A stretch of DNA of 64,000 nt from Platerodrilus igneus (taxonomy: Eukaryota; Arthropoda; Insecta; Coleoptera; Lycidae): assembly GCA_036346225.1 (NCBI GenBank), contig JARFIW010000588.1, positions 3,291,501-3,355,500 of the forward strand, read 5' to 3'. The notes beneath the pieces were generated by a model. The model made no database searches, had not been told where the DNA came from, and was given only the letters and a program-made list of their open reading frames with translations. Shown here in pieces: positions 10,557-22,765 of the stretch; the first letter of the stretch is position 1; each line of letters begins with the position of its first letter. The translations under genes were made by a program, and so were the position numbers.

Positions 10557-11429
10557 ATCATGTTTAAGCACAGTTATCTTTTCGTCATTAGTTTATCCAT
10601 CTTGGGATTGGTTGGATGCGTACCTCCATTGATTTCTATTCTGGGCTAGCCTACACATCTCCCTGAAACCTCTACAGCCTACATCTTTTACTATCTGTGT
10701 GCAGTAGTCTAATCTAGGTCTGCCTCTTCTTCTCTTTTTTCCTATCTCTGCTTCTAATATATTACGCACTATTCCCTCATGCCGTAGTATGTGGCCTATC
10801 ATCCTATCTCTCCTATTTTTTACCGTTTTCTACATATTTCTTTCTTCCCCTACCATTTTTAGTACCTCTCTGTTCTTAACTTTGTCTGTTCATGATATCT
10901 TCATCATACGCCTGTAACACCACATTTCAAAGGCTTCTATCTTTTTCTTGTCCGCTTCTCCTACTGTCCAGGCTTCACAGCCGTACAGTGCTGTGCTCCA
11001 CACATATGTTTTAAGCAATCTTTTCCTTGTTTCTATGTTTGTGGTCTTTGAGCACAGTAGTTGCTTTTTTTTGTTAAATGTAGCGCGACCTTGTGCTAAT
11101 CTTTGTTTTATATCTTTTGTGCTTTTACCATCTTGCGTTATTTGGCTTCCTAGGTAGCAGAAATCCTTAACCTCTTGTAAGTTCGTGTTAAATACTTGTA
11201 TTCTTGTTTTTGATTTATTTTCCCCACCTTTGCAAACTAGAACTATAGTTTTAGTTTTGTTAATTTTCATACCGTATCTCTCTGTTAGAACCGTTTCCAT
11301 TTCATTAAGAGCAGCTTCTAACTCTTCCTTGCTAGACGCTAACACCGCTATATCATCTGCAAATCTAAGCATATCAATTTTTTGTCCCTGCATAGTAATT
11401 CCAAATGTCTTCCTGCATTTGACAGTATT
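10557..11429 (-). pseudogene. RTE-like LINE, 3' half (RT C-terminal part)
   Basis: The 3' half of the LINE whose 5' half lies at 17842-20300; a BEL/Pao element separates them. From the insertion point the minus strand reads the RT catalytic motif LRFADDIAVLAS, then YGMKINKTKTIVLVCKGG, VKDFCYLGSQITQDGKS, TYVWSTALYGCEAWT and FEMWCYRRMMKIS. A frame change follows, and 10802-10593 continues with MIGHILRHEGIVRNILEAEI and RGRPRLDYCTQIVKDVGC before a stop. The 3' UTR ends near 10557 with ATGATGATTATT, consistent with an RTE-type microsatellite tail. The FADD residues are intact but the frame is not. Clade assignment is from memory. Confidence 0.85.
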
Positions 11430-11851
11430 TATTAATGCTCGGTTAAGACACAATGGACTGTATTTTTTAAACATGAATAAACAAAAATAATGCAATGAAC
11501 TTACCCAAGATCTGCAGCTCGCTTTAAATAGGCGTTTAAAGGGTGAGATGTAGGATGGTCATTGAAGGAAGGCAAGGATCACCAATGTAGAAATTTAACG
11601 TTTTCGAACCCACGCTAAGACGGGTGCAAGGGGTTATTTTGACGTGCACACCGATGCCACAGTTTACTAGCGAACCGAATCACACCGATGCTCGTTACTA
11701 TCTGTCTTAATTTAGTTATTGTCAGAATTGGCACATGTTTCAATTTATCTATAAATTAAAATAACCTGAATTGAATGCTATTCTGGCAATAATTTATCGA
11801 ATTAATAAATTGTAATTTTAAAATAAAAAGAAGTTGTTGCCGGCGTCACCA
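11430..11851 (-). repeat. BEL/Pao 3' LTR
   Basis: On the minus strand it runs from TGGTGACGCCGGCAAC to GAGCATTAATA. It is preceded by a purine-rich GGCCGGAGGATA, the likely polypurine tract. It differs from the other LTR at about five positions by eye. Confidence 0.95.
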
Positions 11852-11949
11852 TATCCTCCGGCCTTAAAATAAGATTTTAACAAAATGAAAAATTCATATT
11901 AAATGGAAAAAAAAAAAAGAAAACTATATACAGCGCATGTAAAAAATGT

Positions 11950-13108
11950 TTACTGCGTGGGGAGTGAACACAGCTTTGCTACTGGACGGGTATAAACCCC
12001 ATCTTTTGTACGTACTGTGACAACCCTAATAATGCCGTCTTTTCCGGGGTGAGTCTGTTCAATTACACCTGTTGGCCACTGCAAAGGCGGGCAATTATCG
12101 CGCATCACTATCACGACTAAACCTGGCTCAACAGGACAGGAAGGTGTATTCCACTTCTGTCGGGATTGTAGTTCACACAAGTATTCCCTAGACCATCGCT
12201 TCCAATTGGATTGAACAATTTGATTTAAAAGTTGCTTGTGATTTACAAGCGCAAGCGCCTTTCCGGTTTCATCGGCAGCGGGCAAGAACTGCAACGGGGT
12301 GAGAGTTAAAAAATGAGCAGGCGATAATGCGAGAGGTTCCGAAGGGTCTGAACTAAGCCAGCATACCGGACGTGAATTTAACAACGCTTCGATTTGTGTT
12401 AAAACCGTTGAAAATTCTTCATAAGAAAGTATTTGCTCTCCCACAACTTTCATTAAATGACCTTTCACGCTTTTAATATTCGCCTCACATATTCCTCCAA
12501 AATGAGGAGCCGAAGGCGGATTGAATTTCCAATCAATGCGCCTTTGACTAAGTTCATGGCCAATGGCATTTAGGCAATTTGAATTTCGGAAAAATTCTTG
12601 AAGGGAATCTAAATAATTTTTAGTGCCCACGAAATTTGTCTCGCGATCGGAATACATAACCGCACATGGTCCCCTTCTAGCAAGGAAACGCTTAAATGCC
12701 GCAAGGAATATGTCGGTTGACAAACTTGACGCTAATTCTAGATGCACGGCACGAGTTGTTAAACAAACAAATATGCATATATAGGCCTTTTGAGCTTTAA
12801 CTCCCCGGTGTCTACTAAGAGTTATATTAAAAGATCCGGCAAAATCAGTGCCAGTATGCATAAATGCTTTGGCCTGATTAACCCTAGGAGACGGTAAGTC
12901 AGCCATAAGAGGAAAAGAAGGTCGAGGTTTTCTTCTGAAACAATGATTACAATTTTGAACACGAGTCCGAACCAAATTTCTAGCCGCTATAATCCAAAAA
13001 TGCTGACGTAATAGAGAAAGCAGAAGATGTGGCCCTGTGTGTAAATTTTTTACATGAAAATGATCAATTAATAAATCGGTAAAACGATCTTTCTTAGGTA
13101 AAAAAAAG
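11950..13108 (-). pseudogene. BEL/Pao integrase and C-terminal domain
   Basis: The integrase part of pol, which inserts the cDNA into the chromosome. The true reading enters near 13108 at LPKKDRFTDLLIDHFHVKN; upstream codons of this frame are out of phase. It has the zinc-binding H..H and C..C (VQNCNHC), the first catalytic Asp (HTGTDFAGSFNI), the second (YSDRETNFVGTKN) and the Glu (PHFGGICEANIKSVKG). The C-terminal domain follows, with WKRWSREYLCELQ and VVTVRTKDGVYTRPVAKL. All three catalytic acids are present, although the usual SDNGTNF is SDRETNF and GGLWEA is GGICEA. An eight-T run at the frame junction suggests a slippage indel. Confidence 0.9.
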
Positions 13109-13708
13109 AACTGGATGCTGCTGATCATATGAAATATTTGCATTTGACAGACGACCGCCAACTCTAATTAAGTTATTTGAAAGAAAAGGATTCAAATGTC
13201 GAAAGGGTTTCGAACAAAGTTGTTCCTTTTCCAGAAAAGTCTTTTCGGAGAAAAAATGTTTATCTTGCACTGCTAAAATTAGAATATTTTCTGCCGCAAC
13301 AAGATCTTCCGCAGAAATGCGGTTCCTTTTAGGCAAACGTTTAACAAATCTCAAAACATAAACAGTTATGCTTAACAATTTAGAGTAAGAACTGCATCTA
13401 TCAATCAGGGCGTATAAGGGATGAACTTCTGATTGTGTCACAGGAAGTGAAACCAATTTCTGTTCAAGTTTATTGTCAGCCAAAATAATTTCTTCCGTGT
13501 CAATGATTTTAATAGGCCAATCGCTTTCTTGAGAAAGAAGCCACGATGGCCCCTGCAACCACAACTCGGCGTTAAGAAATTGATTTGGAGATATACCGCG
13601 AGACGCACAATCGGCAGGATTTGAAATGCCATCAACATGAAACCAGCGAGTTACTGGTAATAAATTTTGAATTTTTGCCACTCGATTGGCTACAAAGTTT
13701 TCCAACAA
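13109..13708 (-). pseudogene. BEL/Pao RNase H to integrase linker
   Basis: A separate frame carries VANRVAKIQNLLPVTRWFHV, NPADCASRGISPNQFL and LRFVKRLPKRNRISAEDLVA. It ends at IRVGGRLSNANISYDQQHPV, the standard BEL/Pao stretch between RNase H and the integrase zinc region. It is continuous in sequence with the frames on both sides but offset by one base at each end (near 13695 and 13105). It was one polyprotein before two indels. Confidence 0.9.
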
Positions 13709-16700
13709 TGGGGCGATTTATGAATCCAGTTAAGAACCACCATGGAATCAGAAAACGCAAAAACTTGTTTGATAGTGCATCGTGAGGAATATGTGCGAAT
13801 GATGCAATTTAATAGTCTTGCAAGCAATAAAGCAGCACATAACTCCAAACGAGGAATAGTGACAGTTTTTATTGGAGCCAATTTAGCTTTACCGCATAGT
13901 AAAATAATTTTGACTTCGCCATCCAGAGACACTGTTCGGGCGTATACGACGGCACTGTATGCCTTTTCAGAAGCATCGCAAAATCCCACAAGTTGTAATG
14001 ACGTTACTGATGAATATCCGATGTTTCGGGATATTTTAAAGTCGGAAAGTTGAATTATTTTTTGCTGAAAGGTATTCCACAAACCTTTAATATATGGAGG
14101 GGTTTCTTCATCCCAAGACAACTTTAATATCCATAATTCTTTGATTAGTAGTTTGGCAAATATTGTCACGGGAGATAAGAGCCCTAATGGATCCCACATT
14201 CTAGCTACAGTGAAAAGAATATTTCTCTTTGTACAGATTTCATTTGGACCTTTAACCGCAAATGTTAAATTATCAACCTCTGGATGCCATTGAAGACCCA
14301 ATACCTTTAAAATATTGCTTTCGAAATCTACAACATTGTCCATTCGAATATTTTCAGATATTTCGTTTGTTAAATGCGAAGAATTTGTGGCCCATTTAAC
14401 TAACTGAAAACCTCCGGCCGTGAAAAGCCCGAGCAGTTCATGATAAAGGACTTTGGCATTATCTAAAGATTTCACCGAAGAAATCACGTCATCTACATAC
14501 ATATCTCTTTGTACAACTGCGGATGCAAGCGGAAATTTTTTTGCTTCATCTAATGCTAGCTGAAGTACAGTACGTAGAGCTAAATATGGAGATGATTTGA
14601 CACCAAAAGTAACTCTTGTGAGTTGATACGTTTGTAATGGTTCATCTATGCTGAATCGCCAAAGCAAACGTTGATAAGATTGATGTTCGGAACATATTTT
14701 TATTTGGCGAAACATCTGACGAACGTCAGAAATTAAGGCAAATTCCATTAATCGAAAATTAATTAATATGCAAAATAAATCGGTTTGCAATTTTGGACCG
14801 GCATAAAGGCAGTCATTTAAAGATTTATTAAATGCATCTTTAGACGATGCATCAAAAACGATGCGTAAAGGGGTAGAAACCGATTCTTCCTCAAACACCC
14901 CGTGATGAGGAATAAAATATCCTTTGAAATGAGGAGTACAATTTGGAATAAGGTTTATATGACCTTGCTCAATATAATCTTTCATCGCCGCACTATAGGC
15001 TACTCTGTATGACGGCGATAAAGAAAATCTTTTTTCTAGAGAATAAAATCTGCGCAAAGCTGTAGAAAATGAATTTCCTAAGTTTGGCGGATATTCTGTA
15101 AAAGGTAAAGCAACAATGTATCGACCAGTATCATTTCGTTTTGTTGAAGTAGAGAACAATTCTTCATATTTAATATCATCGGAACTACGAGTAACGACTT
15201 CACCTACTTCTTCAAGCTCCCAAAATTTCTGAAGCAAAGGTTCTATGACCTCGGACCCTTCAACACAACAATAAACCTGTAAATTGGTCGTGACATTTTG
15301 AATTGGAGTTTGACCCATAATTATAAATCCTAAAGTGGAATTTATGGCAACGGGTAAATCGGGACTTGAATATTTGAATGATTCCAAAATATGTGGTACA
15401 AGTTCAGCGCCTATAATTCCGTGAATTTCTCCAGGACGAAAGAAAGTTTCATCGGCTAAACGTAGATTGCTGAAATGTTTACAAACTGCTGGGTCGACAG
15501 CACAAGATGGCAAACGATCCGTGATTTTGTCTAACACGAACGCTTGCATTTTGTATTTAACATCTGCATCATGTTGAGATGTAAATGCTATTTGCGTTTG
15601 ACCGCGAACAGGTTTGAAAGACGCACCGATCCCTGAAATAGACGTGTAAGTTTTATTTACAAGTAATCGAAGCAATTGACAGCATTTAGATGTAATGAAG
15701 TTACATTGACTAGCACTATCAATTAGGAATCTCAACCGCAGGTGAGTACCCATTGTTGATTCAACTTTAACGATCGCAGTCGGTAACAGAATCGTGTAAT
15801 TTTTATCTGAACTTTCCTTAGTCGACGTTGAACAAAGACTCACATTAATTGCTTTATTTGTATTTATAGGATTAGATAACGCTTGATTATTCGTGTCAAC
15901 AATCGGACTAGGAATGTGTAACACTGAATGATGACGGTTACTGCACAACCTACATGAATACGTGGAAGGGTATAACGACAAAGCGTGCTTAGAACTGAGA
16001 CAGTTAATACACAATCTTTGATCTTTAACAAAAGAAATTCGATTTTGCGGAGAAAGATTAAGAAATTTGTAACACCTAGCTAATCGATGACGTTCGCCTT
16101 TACAATAAGCACATTTCAAATTGTCGTGATTATTTACTTCTTTTGTGGCGAAGGCATGTAAGACCTTCGTCTTGTTTGTGTGGCCATTACTTTGCTTTGT
16201 TTTGCTACTGCTGGTTCGATCTAAAATTTTAACTTGTTCTTTTACGAACGTGGCTAGCTCATCGTAAGTAGAAATCGAACCTCCCTTTAAAGATTGTTCA
16301 AAAATTCGTCGTGTATGATTGTCTAGCTTTGATAAAGCAATAGAAGTAAGAATAAAATCAGACAAGTTTGTAATGTTTAATTTACGAAGAGCATTGATTG
16401 CAGAGTCGACCTTTTCTATGAATGAATTTAGACTGATAATACCTTCCGTTTGAAGCGCTTTAAAGTCGAAAACCTGAGAAAGATAAGTGTTAGCTAAAGC
16501 GCGTTTATCTTCATATTTTTCAATTAAAGCGGTCCATAGTATAGAGTAATTTTCAGCCGTCGGTAACATACCAGAGCTTAATGCCAGAGCGCTACCCCGT
16601 AATTTTCCTAATAAATAATGCATTTTGCAAGTATTGTCCAAATTAGAATTATTATGGATAAGGCTTTTAAATGTTTCGTAGAAAAGAGGCCATTTTAGAA

Positions 16701-16745
16701 AATCGCCGTTAAAATCAATTAGATCAATTTTGGGAGACGAACAGT
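13690..16745 (-). pseudogene. BEL/Pao gag-protease-RT-RNase H
   Basis: Main polyprotein of the element, open from about 16745 (first in-frame Met at 16641, giving 983 residues). Numbered from that Met: gag to ~170; Cys/His knuckles at 177-190 (CAYCKGERHRLARC) and 211-243; aspartic protease with LIDSAS (Asp308); RT from ~500 with IVFDASS (594), LISDVRQMF (636) and the catalytic YVDD at 715-718; RNase H with FCDAS (Asp889), RLELC (Glu933) and FSDS (Asp965). Every catalytic residue I looked for is intact. The frame is lost after SPHCWKT by a one-base indel. Confidence 0.95.
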
Positions 16746-17096
16746 AGCTTCAGCTGCCTGCATAGTTTGATTTTGAGAAGATTGATCGGTAACTTTCGAA
16801 GTGATTAGACCGGTAGCAACATCCTGAATGTAACAATAAAGTTCATCGATAGCGTTTAATTCATTGTAGTTCGGTTTAAATTCTGGATCCGTTTCAAACC
16901 CTATCGTATTGATTTCATCTATGATTTCATCTAATTTACGTTTTGTGTCATCTAAAGTTGCGTGTCTTATCTTAAATTCCTTTAAAATTACCGAATCTTG
17001 AATGTTTTTACTTTTATCGTAAAGAATTTGAATTCTTTGAAAATAGGTTTCCTTTTTAGATTGAAGTGATTTTAATCTATTAACAGCTTTACTCAT
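16719..17096 (-). pseudogene. BEL/Pao gag N-terminus
   Basis: It starts MSKAVNRLKSLQSKKETYFQ and runs 125 residues to VRLPKLI. It is the likely true start of the polyprotein. The Lys/Glu-rich helical N-terminus and the LPK junction fit BEL/Pao gag, where this sequence normally continues into a FxGDxxxWPxF motif. That continuation (DFNGDFLKWPLFYETFKS) is found in the next frame, so a single-base indel lies between about 16722 and 16745. The leader between this Met and the 5' LTR is 323 bp. Confidence 0.9.
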
Positions 17097-17419
17097 TGTA
17101 ATATTAATAATTCGGTGATTAATAACAAATTGCAGATGTATAACAAATATGTAAATTTAGAACGAGAGATTTGTATTGTTTACGCTATTTCAAATGTACT
17201 CACTATTGCAAGGATAGATAAGCGAATTTGAAATAGAAAAGCATATGCGATAACAGAGCGCGAAAGGTCTGTTTAACATACACCTGTTTAAGTTATCTAT
17301 AGTGAACGATTCTTGTAAATGAACTGTGGCATGAACGAGCAAAATAACCCTTATAACCCGGTATTTAGTAGAGTGCTAAATTCCCGCTACTAACAATCCG
17401 TGCCCGAAGGTAACCAAAA

Positions 17420-17841
17420 TATTAATGCTTGGTTAAGAAACAGTGGACTGTATTTTTTAAACATGAATAAACAAAAATAATGCAATGAACTTACCCAAGA
17501 TCTGCAGCTCGCTTTAAATAGGCGTTTAAAGGGTGAGATGTAGGATGGTCATTGAAGGAAGGCAAGGATCACCAATGTAGAAATTTAACGTTTTCGAACC
17601 CACGCTAAGACGGGTGCAAGGGGTTATTTTGACGTGCACACCGATGCCACAGTTTACTAGCGAACCGAATCACACCGATGCTCGTTACTATCTGTGTTAA
17701 TTTAGTTATTGTCAGAATTGGCATATGTTTCAATTTATCTATAAATTAAAATAACCTGAATTGAATGCTATTCTGGCAATAATTTATCGAATTAATAAAT
17801 TGTAATTTTAAAATAAAAAGAAGTTGTTGCCGGCGTCACCA
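17420..17841 (-). repeat. BEL/Pao 5' LTR
   Basis: 422 bp, with the same termini as the partner LTR. The leader after it begins TTTTGGTTACCTTCGGGCAC, which should contain the primer-binding site. The tRNA was not identified. Confidence 0.95.
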
Positions 17842-17996
17842 GTATTCATTGCCTCTTCTATGTACAAGTTAAAAATCAATCGGGATAGGGCACATCCCTG
17901 TCTCACCCCTTTCCTAATGTTTACTTTTCTACGTTCCTGCTCTAATTCTATTACTGCTGTTTGCTCTTTGTATAAGCTATGCACTATTCGTCTATC

Positions 17997-18437
17997 CTAT
18001 AACTCATTCCAATCTTTTGAGTATTTCAAACATTTTTTCCAATTTACATTGTCGAATGCTTTTTCCAGATCTACAAACCCTATATACATGCTTTCCCCTT
18101 TTTCTATTGTTTTCTCCATTATCACTCTCAGAGCTAAAATAGCCTCCCGTGTTCCCCTGTTTCGCCTAAACCCAAATTGGTCGTCTCCTAGTATTTCTTC
18201 AGCTCGTTTTTCCATTCGTCTTTGCACAATTCTATTTAATATTTTTGACACGTGTGCTGTCAAACTTATTGTTCGAAAATTTTCACATCTATCCGCGCCT
18301 TTCTTTTTTGGTATAGTTACTATGATGCTACGTTTGAAATCTTTGGGTATCTCGCCTGTCTCATACATATAGCTTACAAGTTGGAAGAGACGTTCTGTTA
18401 CTGCTTGTCCAGCGGCTTTTAGAGTTTCTGCTTGCAC
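17997..18437 (-). pseudogene. LINE reverse transcriptase N-terminal motifs
   Basis: Continues the LINE in a new frame: GEIPKDFKRSIIVTIPKKKG (RT motif 1), FRTISLTAHVSKILNRIV (motif 2), DDQFGFRRNRGTREAILAL (motif 2a/3) and GFVDLEKAFDNVNW (motif A with its catalytic Asp). It ends where a one-base loss in an A-run moves the frame. Motif B lies just beyond in the next frame. Motif C is on the far side of the BEL/Pao insertion. Confidence 0.9.
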
Positions 18438-19888
18438 CTTATCTGTACCCGGCGCCTTACCATTTTCAGACTCTTTAATGCTAATTCAAACTCGTCTCGA
18501 AGTATAGGATATCCCAAGTCATCATTTTCAATGTCTGATTCCTGTTCTAATGCAGTTAGTTCCTCTCCTGCATATAAATTCCCTATATATTCTTGCCATC
18601 TACTCACTCTCTCTACGTTTTCTATAATGACGTTTCCTTGTGCGTCCCTTATATTGTTGCTATACGGTTTTATATCCCTAAAATTCATTCTAATTAATTT
18701 GTATGCTTCGTCTGTCTTTCCTATTTCCATCTTAGTTTGTACTTCTTTGCACTTTTCATCAATCCATTGCTCTTTAGCTTTCCTGCATTTTCGAATAATT
18801 TCCCATTTTATGGCTTTGTATCTCTGTTTTCCTGTTTCGTCTGATTTATTTTTGTATTTTCGTCTTTCTTCTATTAAATTCACGATATCCCTTGTTATCC
18901 ATGGTTTCTTATTTTCTTTTTGTGTATACCCCAAAATATCTCTGGCCGCCATGTCTAGGCTGGATTTAATGTTATTCCATTCTGTTTCTACTTCCTTAGT
19001 TTCAGATATTTTCCCGATATCATTCAGCAATTTATTTGACTTTTTTTCGAATCTTACTTGAATATCTTTATCTTTTAGTTTCTCTAAGTCCAAGTGCTTT
19101 TTCCCGTTCCTTTTTTTCAGATTTTTAAATTTAAGTGCGGCCTTCATAATTACGATGTTGTGATCAGTATCTATATCTGCTTCTGGGTAGCTTCTACAGT
19201 CTTTTACTGGATTCCTAAACCGTTGTCTAACAAGAATGTAATCTATTTGATATCTTCCTATATCTCCTGGCATCTTCCACGTATATCGTCTTCTAGCATG
19301 ATGTTGAAATAATGTGTTTGTGATGATTAAATTGTTCTTGTCGCAAAATTCTACCAGTCTATTTCCCCTGTCGTTTCTGGTGCCTAAACCAAATAAACCT
19401 ACTACCGCTCCTACCCTACCCTCACCTACCACGGCATTAAAATCCCCCGTAATTATTAAATTTTCATGTCCTTTTACGTATCTTAATATGTCTTCGATAT
19501 CTTTGTAGATGGCTTCTACCTCATCGTCACTGTAGCTAGATGTGGGCATGTATACTTGTATTATTACTGTGTTTACCGGTTTAGATTCTAATCTAACCAT
19601 GAGTACTCTTTCGTTCTTTTGTAAGTAATTTTCCACACAGTGTCCTATCTTTTTCCGCATAACTATCCCCACACCCAAATTTCCTTCCTCTGCTCCTGTA
19701 TGAATTACCCTGAAGTCTCCACTCCAAAAATCCCCCGCCTCTGGCCACCGAACTTCGCTGATCCCTACTATGTCTAGTGATAACCTATTCATTTCGATTT
19801 TTAGGTTCTCTAGCTTACCTACTTGCTTCATACTTCTAACATTCCACGCTCCGACTCGCAGAATGTTCCCGACTCTTATTTTTAACAT
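18419..19888 (-). pseudogene. LINE APE-type endonuclease and start of RT
   Basis: A 489-residue frame starting MLKIRVGNILRVGAWNVRSM. The apurinic-like endonuclease (residues ~10-240) nicks the target DNA. The expected motifs are all present: AWNVRS (Asn), GISEVRW (Glu), ITGDFNAVVGEG (Asp-x-Asn), QIDYILVRQRF and DTDHNIVI (Asp-His). The region to ~485 is the usual linker into RT, ending FELALKSLK. The frame is then lost one base before the NGKAPGTDKVQAE-type motif. Genomic annotations often label such proteins craniofacial development protein 2-like; here it is a transposon domain. Confidence 0.9.
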
Positions 19889-20300
19889 TCCGATCGCATC
19901 CTCCGAAGTAGTCCCCTCCCGGAGATCCGAATGGGGGACTATTTTAACTCAGGAATCTTTTACCCCAGAGAATGCCATCATGTTTGTTACAATTTAAGTA
20001 CGCTGTGTACTTGGGAGATAATGTGGTGGTTTGCCGTTGCCTTCCACATCGCGGTAGTGTGTCTTAGACTGCCATACCGACCCCTATGGTCTCTGCCAAT
20101 CTAAGTACCGAAAGAGCCGCTGTCCTCTTTCTGGGACCTGTCTTAGTCTGGTTCCTCACTAACGACCCTACTACTTTGGTTGGACCTGTAGTTTGTCTCT
20201 TTAGCTCATTAGAACACACAAGCCATATCACCTGTTCTAGTAATTTAGAACTTCGGCAAGGTGCAGGTCCATTCGAAATGGCAAAAATGTTCATAAATTA

Positions 20301-20929
20301 TAAATTAATACACGAAAAACCTAGAAAAATCATAATACAATTCACATTAAACAAATGATAATAAAAGCAGATAGCATAGTATCCTGATAAGAAACGCATT
20401 CTTCTAAATAAATACGCTTCGGAAACGCAAAAATGTAAACAGAAATATGTTAATTTACGTCCCTTTGCATACATGATTTTCTACATGGAGTTAATACGAT
20501 TCTCAAAGTATTATCTTAACAAACAACGCCATAAGAGAAATTACGTGCCAAACCGAATTAGGAATTCCTGTAACAACATCAAAACAGACGCTATTAATTA
20601 AATACAAACCAGAAACATACGAGTACCTACGTGATCAACGGATCAGGAGCTAATTTTATCATACTGTTAAACAGATTCAGCTGTGAATAGTAAATCATTT
20701 TTCTTTTCTCATTATACAAATATTAATCGATTTCGTTTTATCATTCAAATCAGATAAGGTTTTAGGGAAAAGGGGTAAACTATTTGATTATCGTAACGTT
20801 GTGCACTCTGTGTGAATTAAACTGGGCTACCCGAGGCAGATTTAAAATTTCAGGAGAGTAAAACACACAGAGCGGTGATCAGAAAAAGACTATTTGAAGA
20901 ATTACATCGATGTGCAGCGTTATCCTATC
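20301..20929 (+). repeat. Family G LTR, internally deleted 3' part
   Basis: The end (20690-20929) matches the family G LTR 3' ends at 22475-22700 and 34465-34690, including ATCGTAACGTTGTGCACTCT and an ACACAGAGCGGTG landmark. The part before it shows only scattered matches (CTGATAAGAAACGCA, AAATAAATACG) to the LTR middle. Confidence 0.6.
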
Positions 20930-20944
20930 AATATATATATATAA

Positions 20945-22727
20945 TGCTGTGATAAGGGGTTGTTTAGGGGTGTATTGAGTAGTAAGGGTCGCGTAGTAAC
21001 TGTAAATAGCAATGGGAATCAGAAAACTGCATTTATTTAGCAGGAAAATAAATAATTCGCACATTATGTAAATAGCAAGCATTTAACACCCTGTATATGA
21101 ACCGTAATTAACTTTAATCAATGCCAGTATGCATATCTTCCAATAATATAACGTGTATTCAGCAGAGAAATAATCATACAGGTAATTAAACTACGTTGAG
21201 GAGTGTTCAACAAGTTATAAAATAAATACGCAGAAGATAAGATAAAACCTAGTAAATCTTCATGCAATTACGCTGAAACAATAAGCGCTTTGATAAGAAA
21301 ACGCACTTTCAAAGTTGAGTTTAAATAAATACATAAACGAAAACAGCAATCGTGTTACATCATTTATTTTTGTACAATCCTCCAAAAGCTTTATCTACAC
21401 AAAACAACAGACATAAACTAAAAGTCCAGCAACGATAATAAGAACAAGGCGATCAAAGATCGTAAAACAATCGTAAATAACAGCATGATACAGAACTCCA
21501 AAATAGTTTCATCAGAAATTAGCTTGAAAATATACTAGGAATATTCAAGACAAATATTGTTGATCGCAACAATTTGCAAGGCTGTTTGGAAAACCAATCC
21601 AAATGTAGAGGGAAAAAGCTATATAACGGCCAGAAGTAATAAAAAACAGTCAGTCTCAATTTGAAGTACGTCGAATCCACAATACTCTTAATCAAATATT
21701 TATGCGTCAGATAAATAAATTTTATATTATAGTGCAAAACATTGCTGTGTAAGAATTGCGTTAAGAATACATAAAAAAGCTTTTGCCGTTTTTGCAGAAA
21801 ACGGGAGTAGAAATTAGTTAATTAATTTAAATTAAATATTTATAACGATATAGGGCTTCTAATCCATGGTCCTAAGGCTGGTATTCTAATCCGCGTCTAA
21901 TACAATTTTAGTCCACTTATAATACAATTCTAAATTCATAATACTAAGTAACCTACGAATTCCAAGTGGTACTTAAGTGAAGAGGTCTAAAGCGTATTCA
22001 GAGAAATATAGAATAAAGCACGAGGTGAATTTTGGAAACAAGGGGTAACCGTACTGAATTATTGGTTTAAACATAAGGAGTACAAAGCAGAGCATTGGTT
22101 TTAGATTGAAGACAATAAGGGGGTGCTGATCTACAACATGCAACAGCTCATCAAAATATCACAGGTCAGAGCTACCTAGTTTTAAGGAATCTCTTCAAAT
22201 TTAAATTTTAACACTGAATATATAAATTTTTTCACAAGTTTGTAAAAGGTCAACAAGAGTATTGAATACGTTGAAACTTATGTAAAAATCATAAAAAGTT
22301 CTTGAACGTTCCAGATTTTTTTTGTAAAGGTGTCGTTTTTGGTGACTTTATATTAAATTAAAAAGGATATAAATTTTGGGATAAACGATCCATATAATTG
22401 ATCCATTAATTGATAGAAAGGGTGTATTAAAAGGATTACAAAAATTGTGAAGTGTAAATATTATTTCCTTTCATTATATGAATATTGATTGACTTCGTTT
22501 TATCAATTCAAACAGGTAATCATAAAGGGGTAAATGAAAATTGATCATCGTAACGTTGTGCACTCTCTGTAAATTAAAAAGGGCTAGCCGTGGCATAATA
22601 AAATTAGATGATTAGAGAGAAAAACACAGAGCGGTGGCGTTCAGCTGGACGTTTATTACATCGGCGTACGGCGTAATCATATCAATATTTGAATGACGCA
22701 AAAACGTGGGGCGTAAAAAACATAGTA

Positions 22728-22730
<3 letters not shown>
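20945..22730 (+). repeat. Family G LTR, full length, between (TA)n tracts
   Basis: About 1.79 kb, from TGCTGTGATAAGGGGTTG to ...AACATAGTA. There is a short TA tract on the left (20930-20943) and (TA)n on the right. The U3/R part has a TATA-like GCTATATAACGGCC near 21619. The 3' landmark ATCGTAACGTTGTGCACTCT is near 22545. The same family forms the two LTRs of the element at 43337-50723, so I call this a solo LTR. Confidence 0.7.

Positions 22731-22763
<33 letters not shown>
22731..22763. repeat. (TA)n microsatellite
   Basis: About 33 bp of TA between a family G LTR end and a family M LTR start. Confidence 0.95.

Positions 22764-22765
<2 letters not shown>

Larger units (their letters stand above)
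11430..17841 (-). mobile_element. BEL/Pao LTR retrotransposon, near full length
   Basis: A 6,412 bp element with two 422 bp LTRs and a 5 bp target duplication GTATT (11425-11429 and 17842-17846). Removing one duplication rejoins the interrupted LINE, confirming the boundaries. Coding order on the minus strand is gag, protease, RT, RNase H, integrase, as in BEL/Pao. I see three single-base frameshifts (near 16722-16745, 13695 and 13105) and about five differences between the LTRs. The insertion is therefore fairly young but inactive as sequenced. A diverged solo LTR of the same family is at 48657-49085. Confidence 0.95.
17842..20300 (-). pseudogene. RTE-like LINE, 5' half
   Basis: 5' UTR, endonuclease and N-terminal RT of the LINE split by the BEL/Pao insertion. 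The UTR includes GGAAGGCAACGGCAAACCAC (around 20030) and GATCTCCGGGAGGGGACTAC. The ORF starts near 19888. RT continues to motif B (GVRQGCALS), just before the insertion at 17842, where IEEAMNT is interrupted. The left half then resumes with the following residues, so the two halves were one copy. Two single-base losses are visible, at A-runs near 18458 and 18020. A further frame at 20294-20064 in the UTR may be a small upstream ORF. Confidence 0.85.

Noticed and set aside
18432..19061. 209-residue plus-strand frame
   Set aside because: It is antisense to the LINE endonuclease/RT frame, which has clear motifs on the minus strand.
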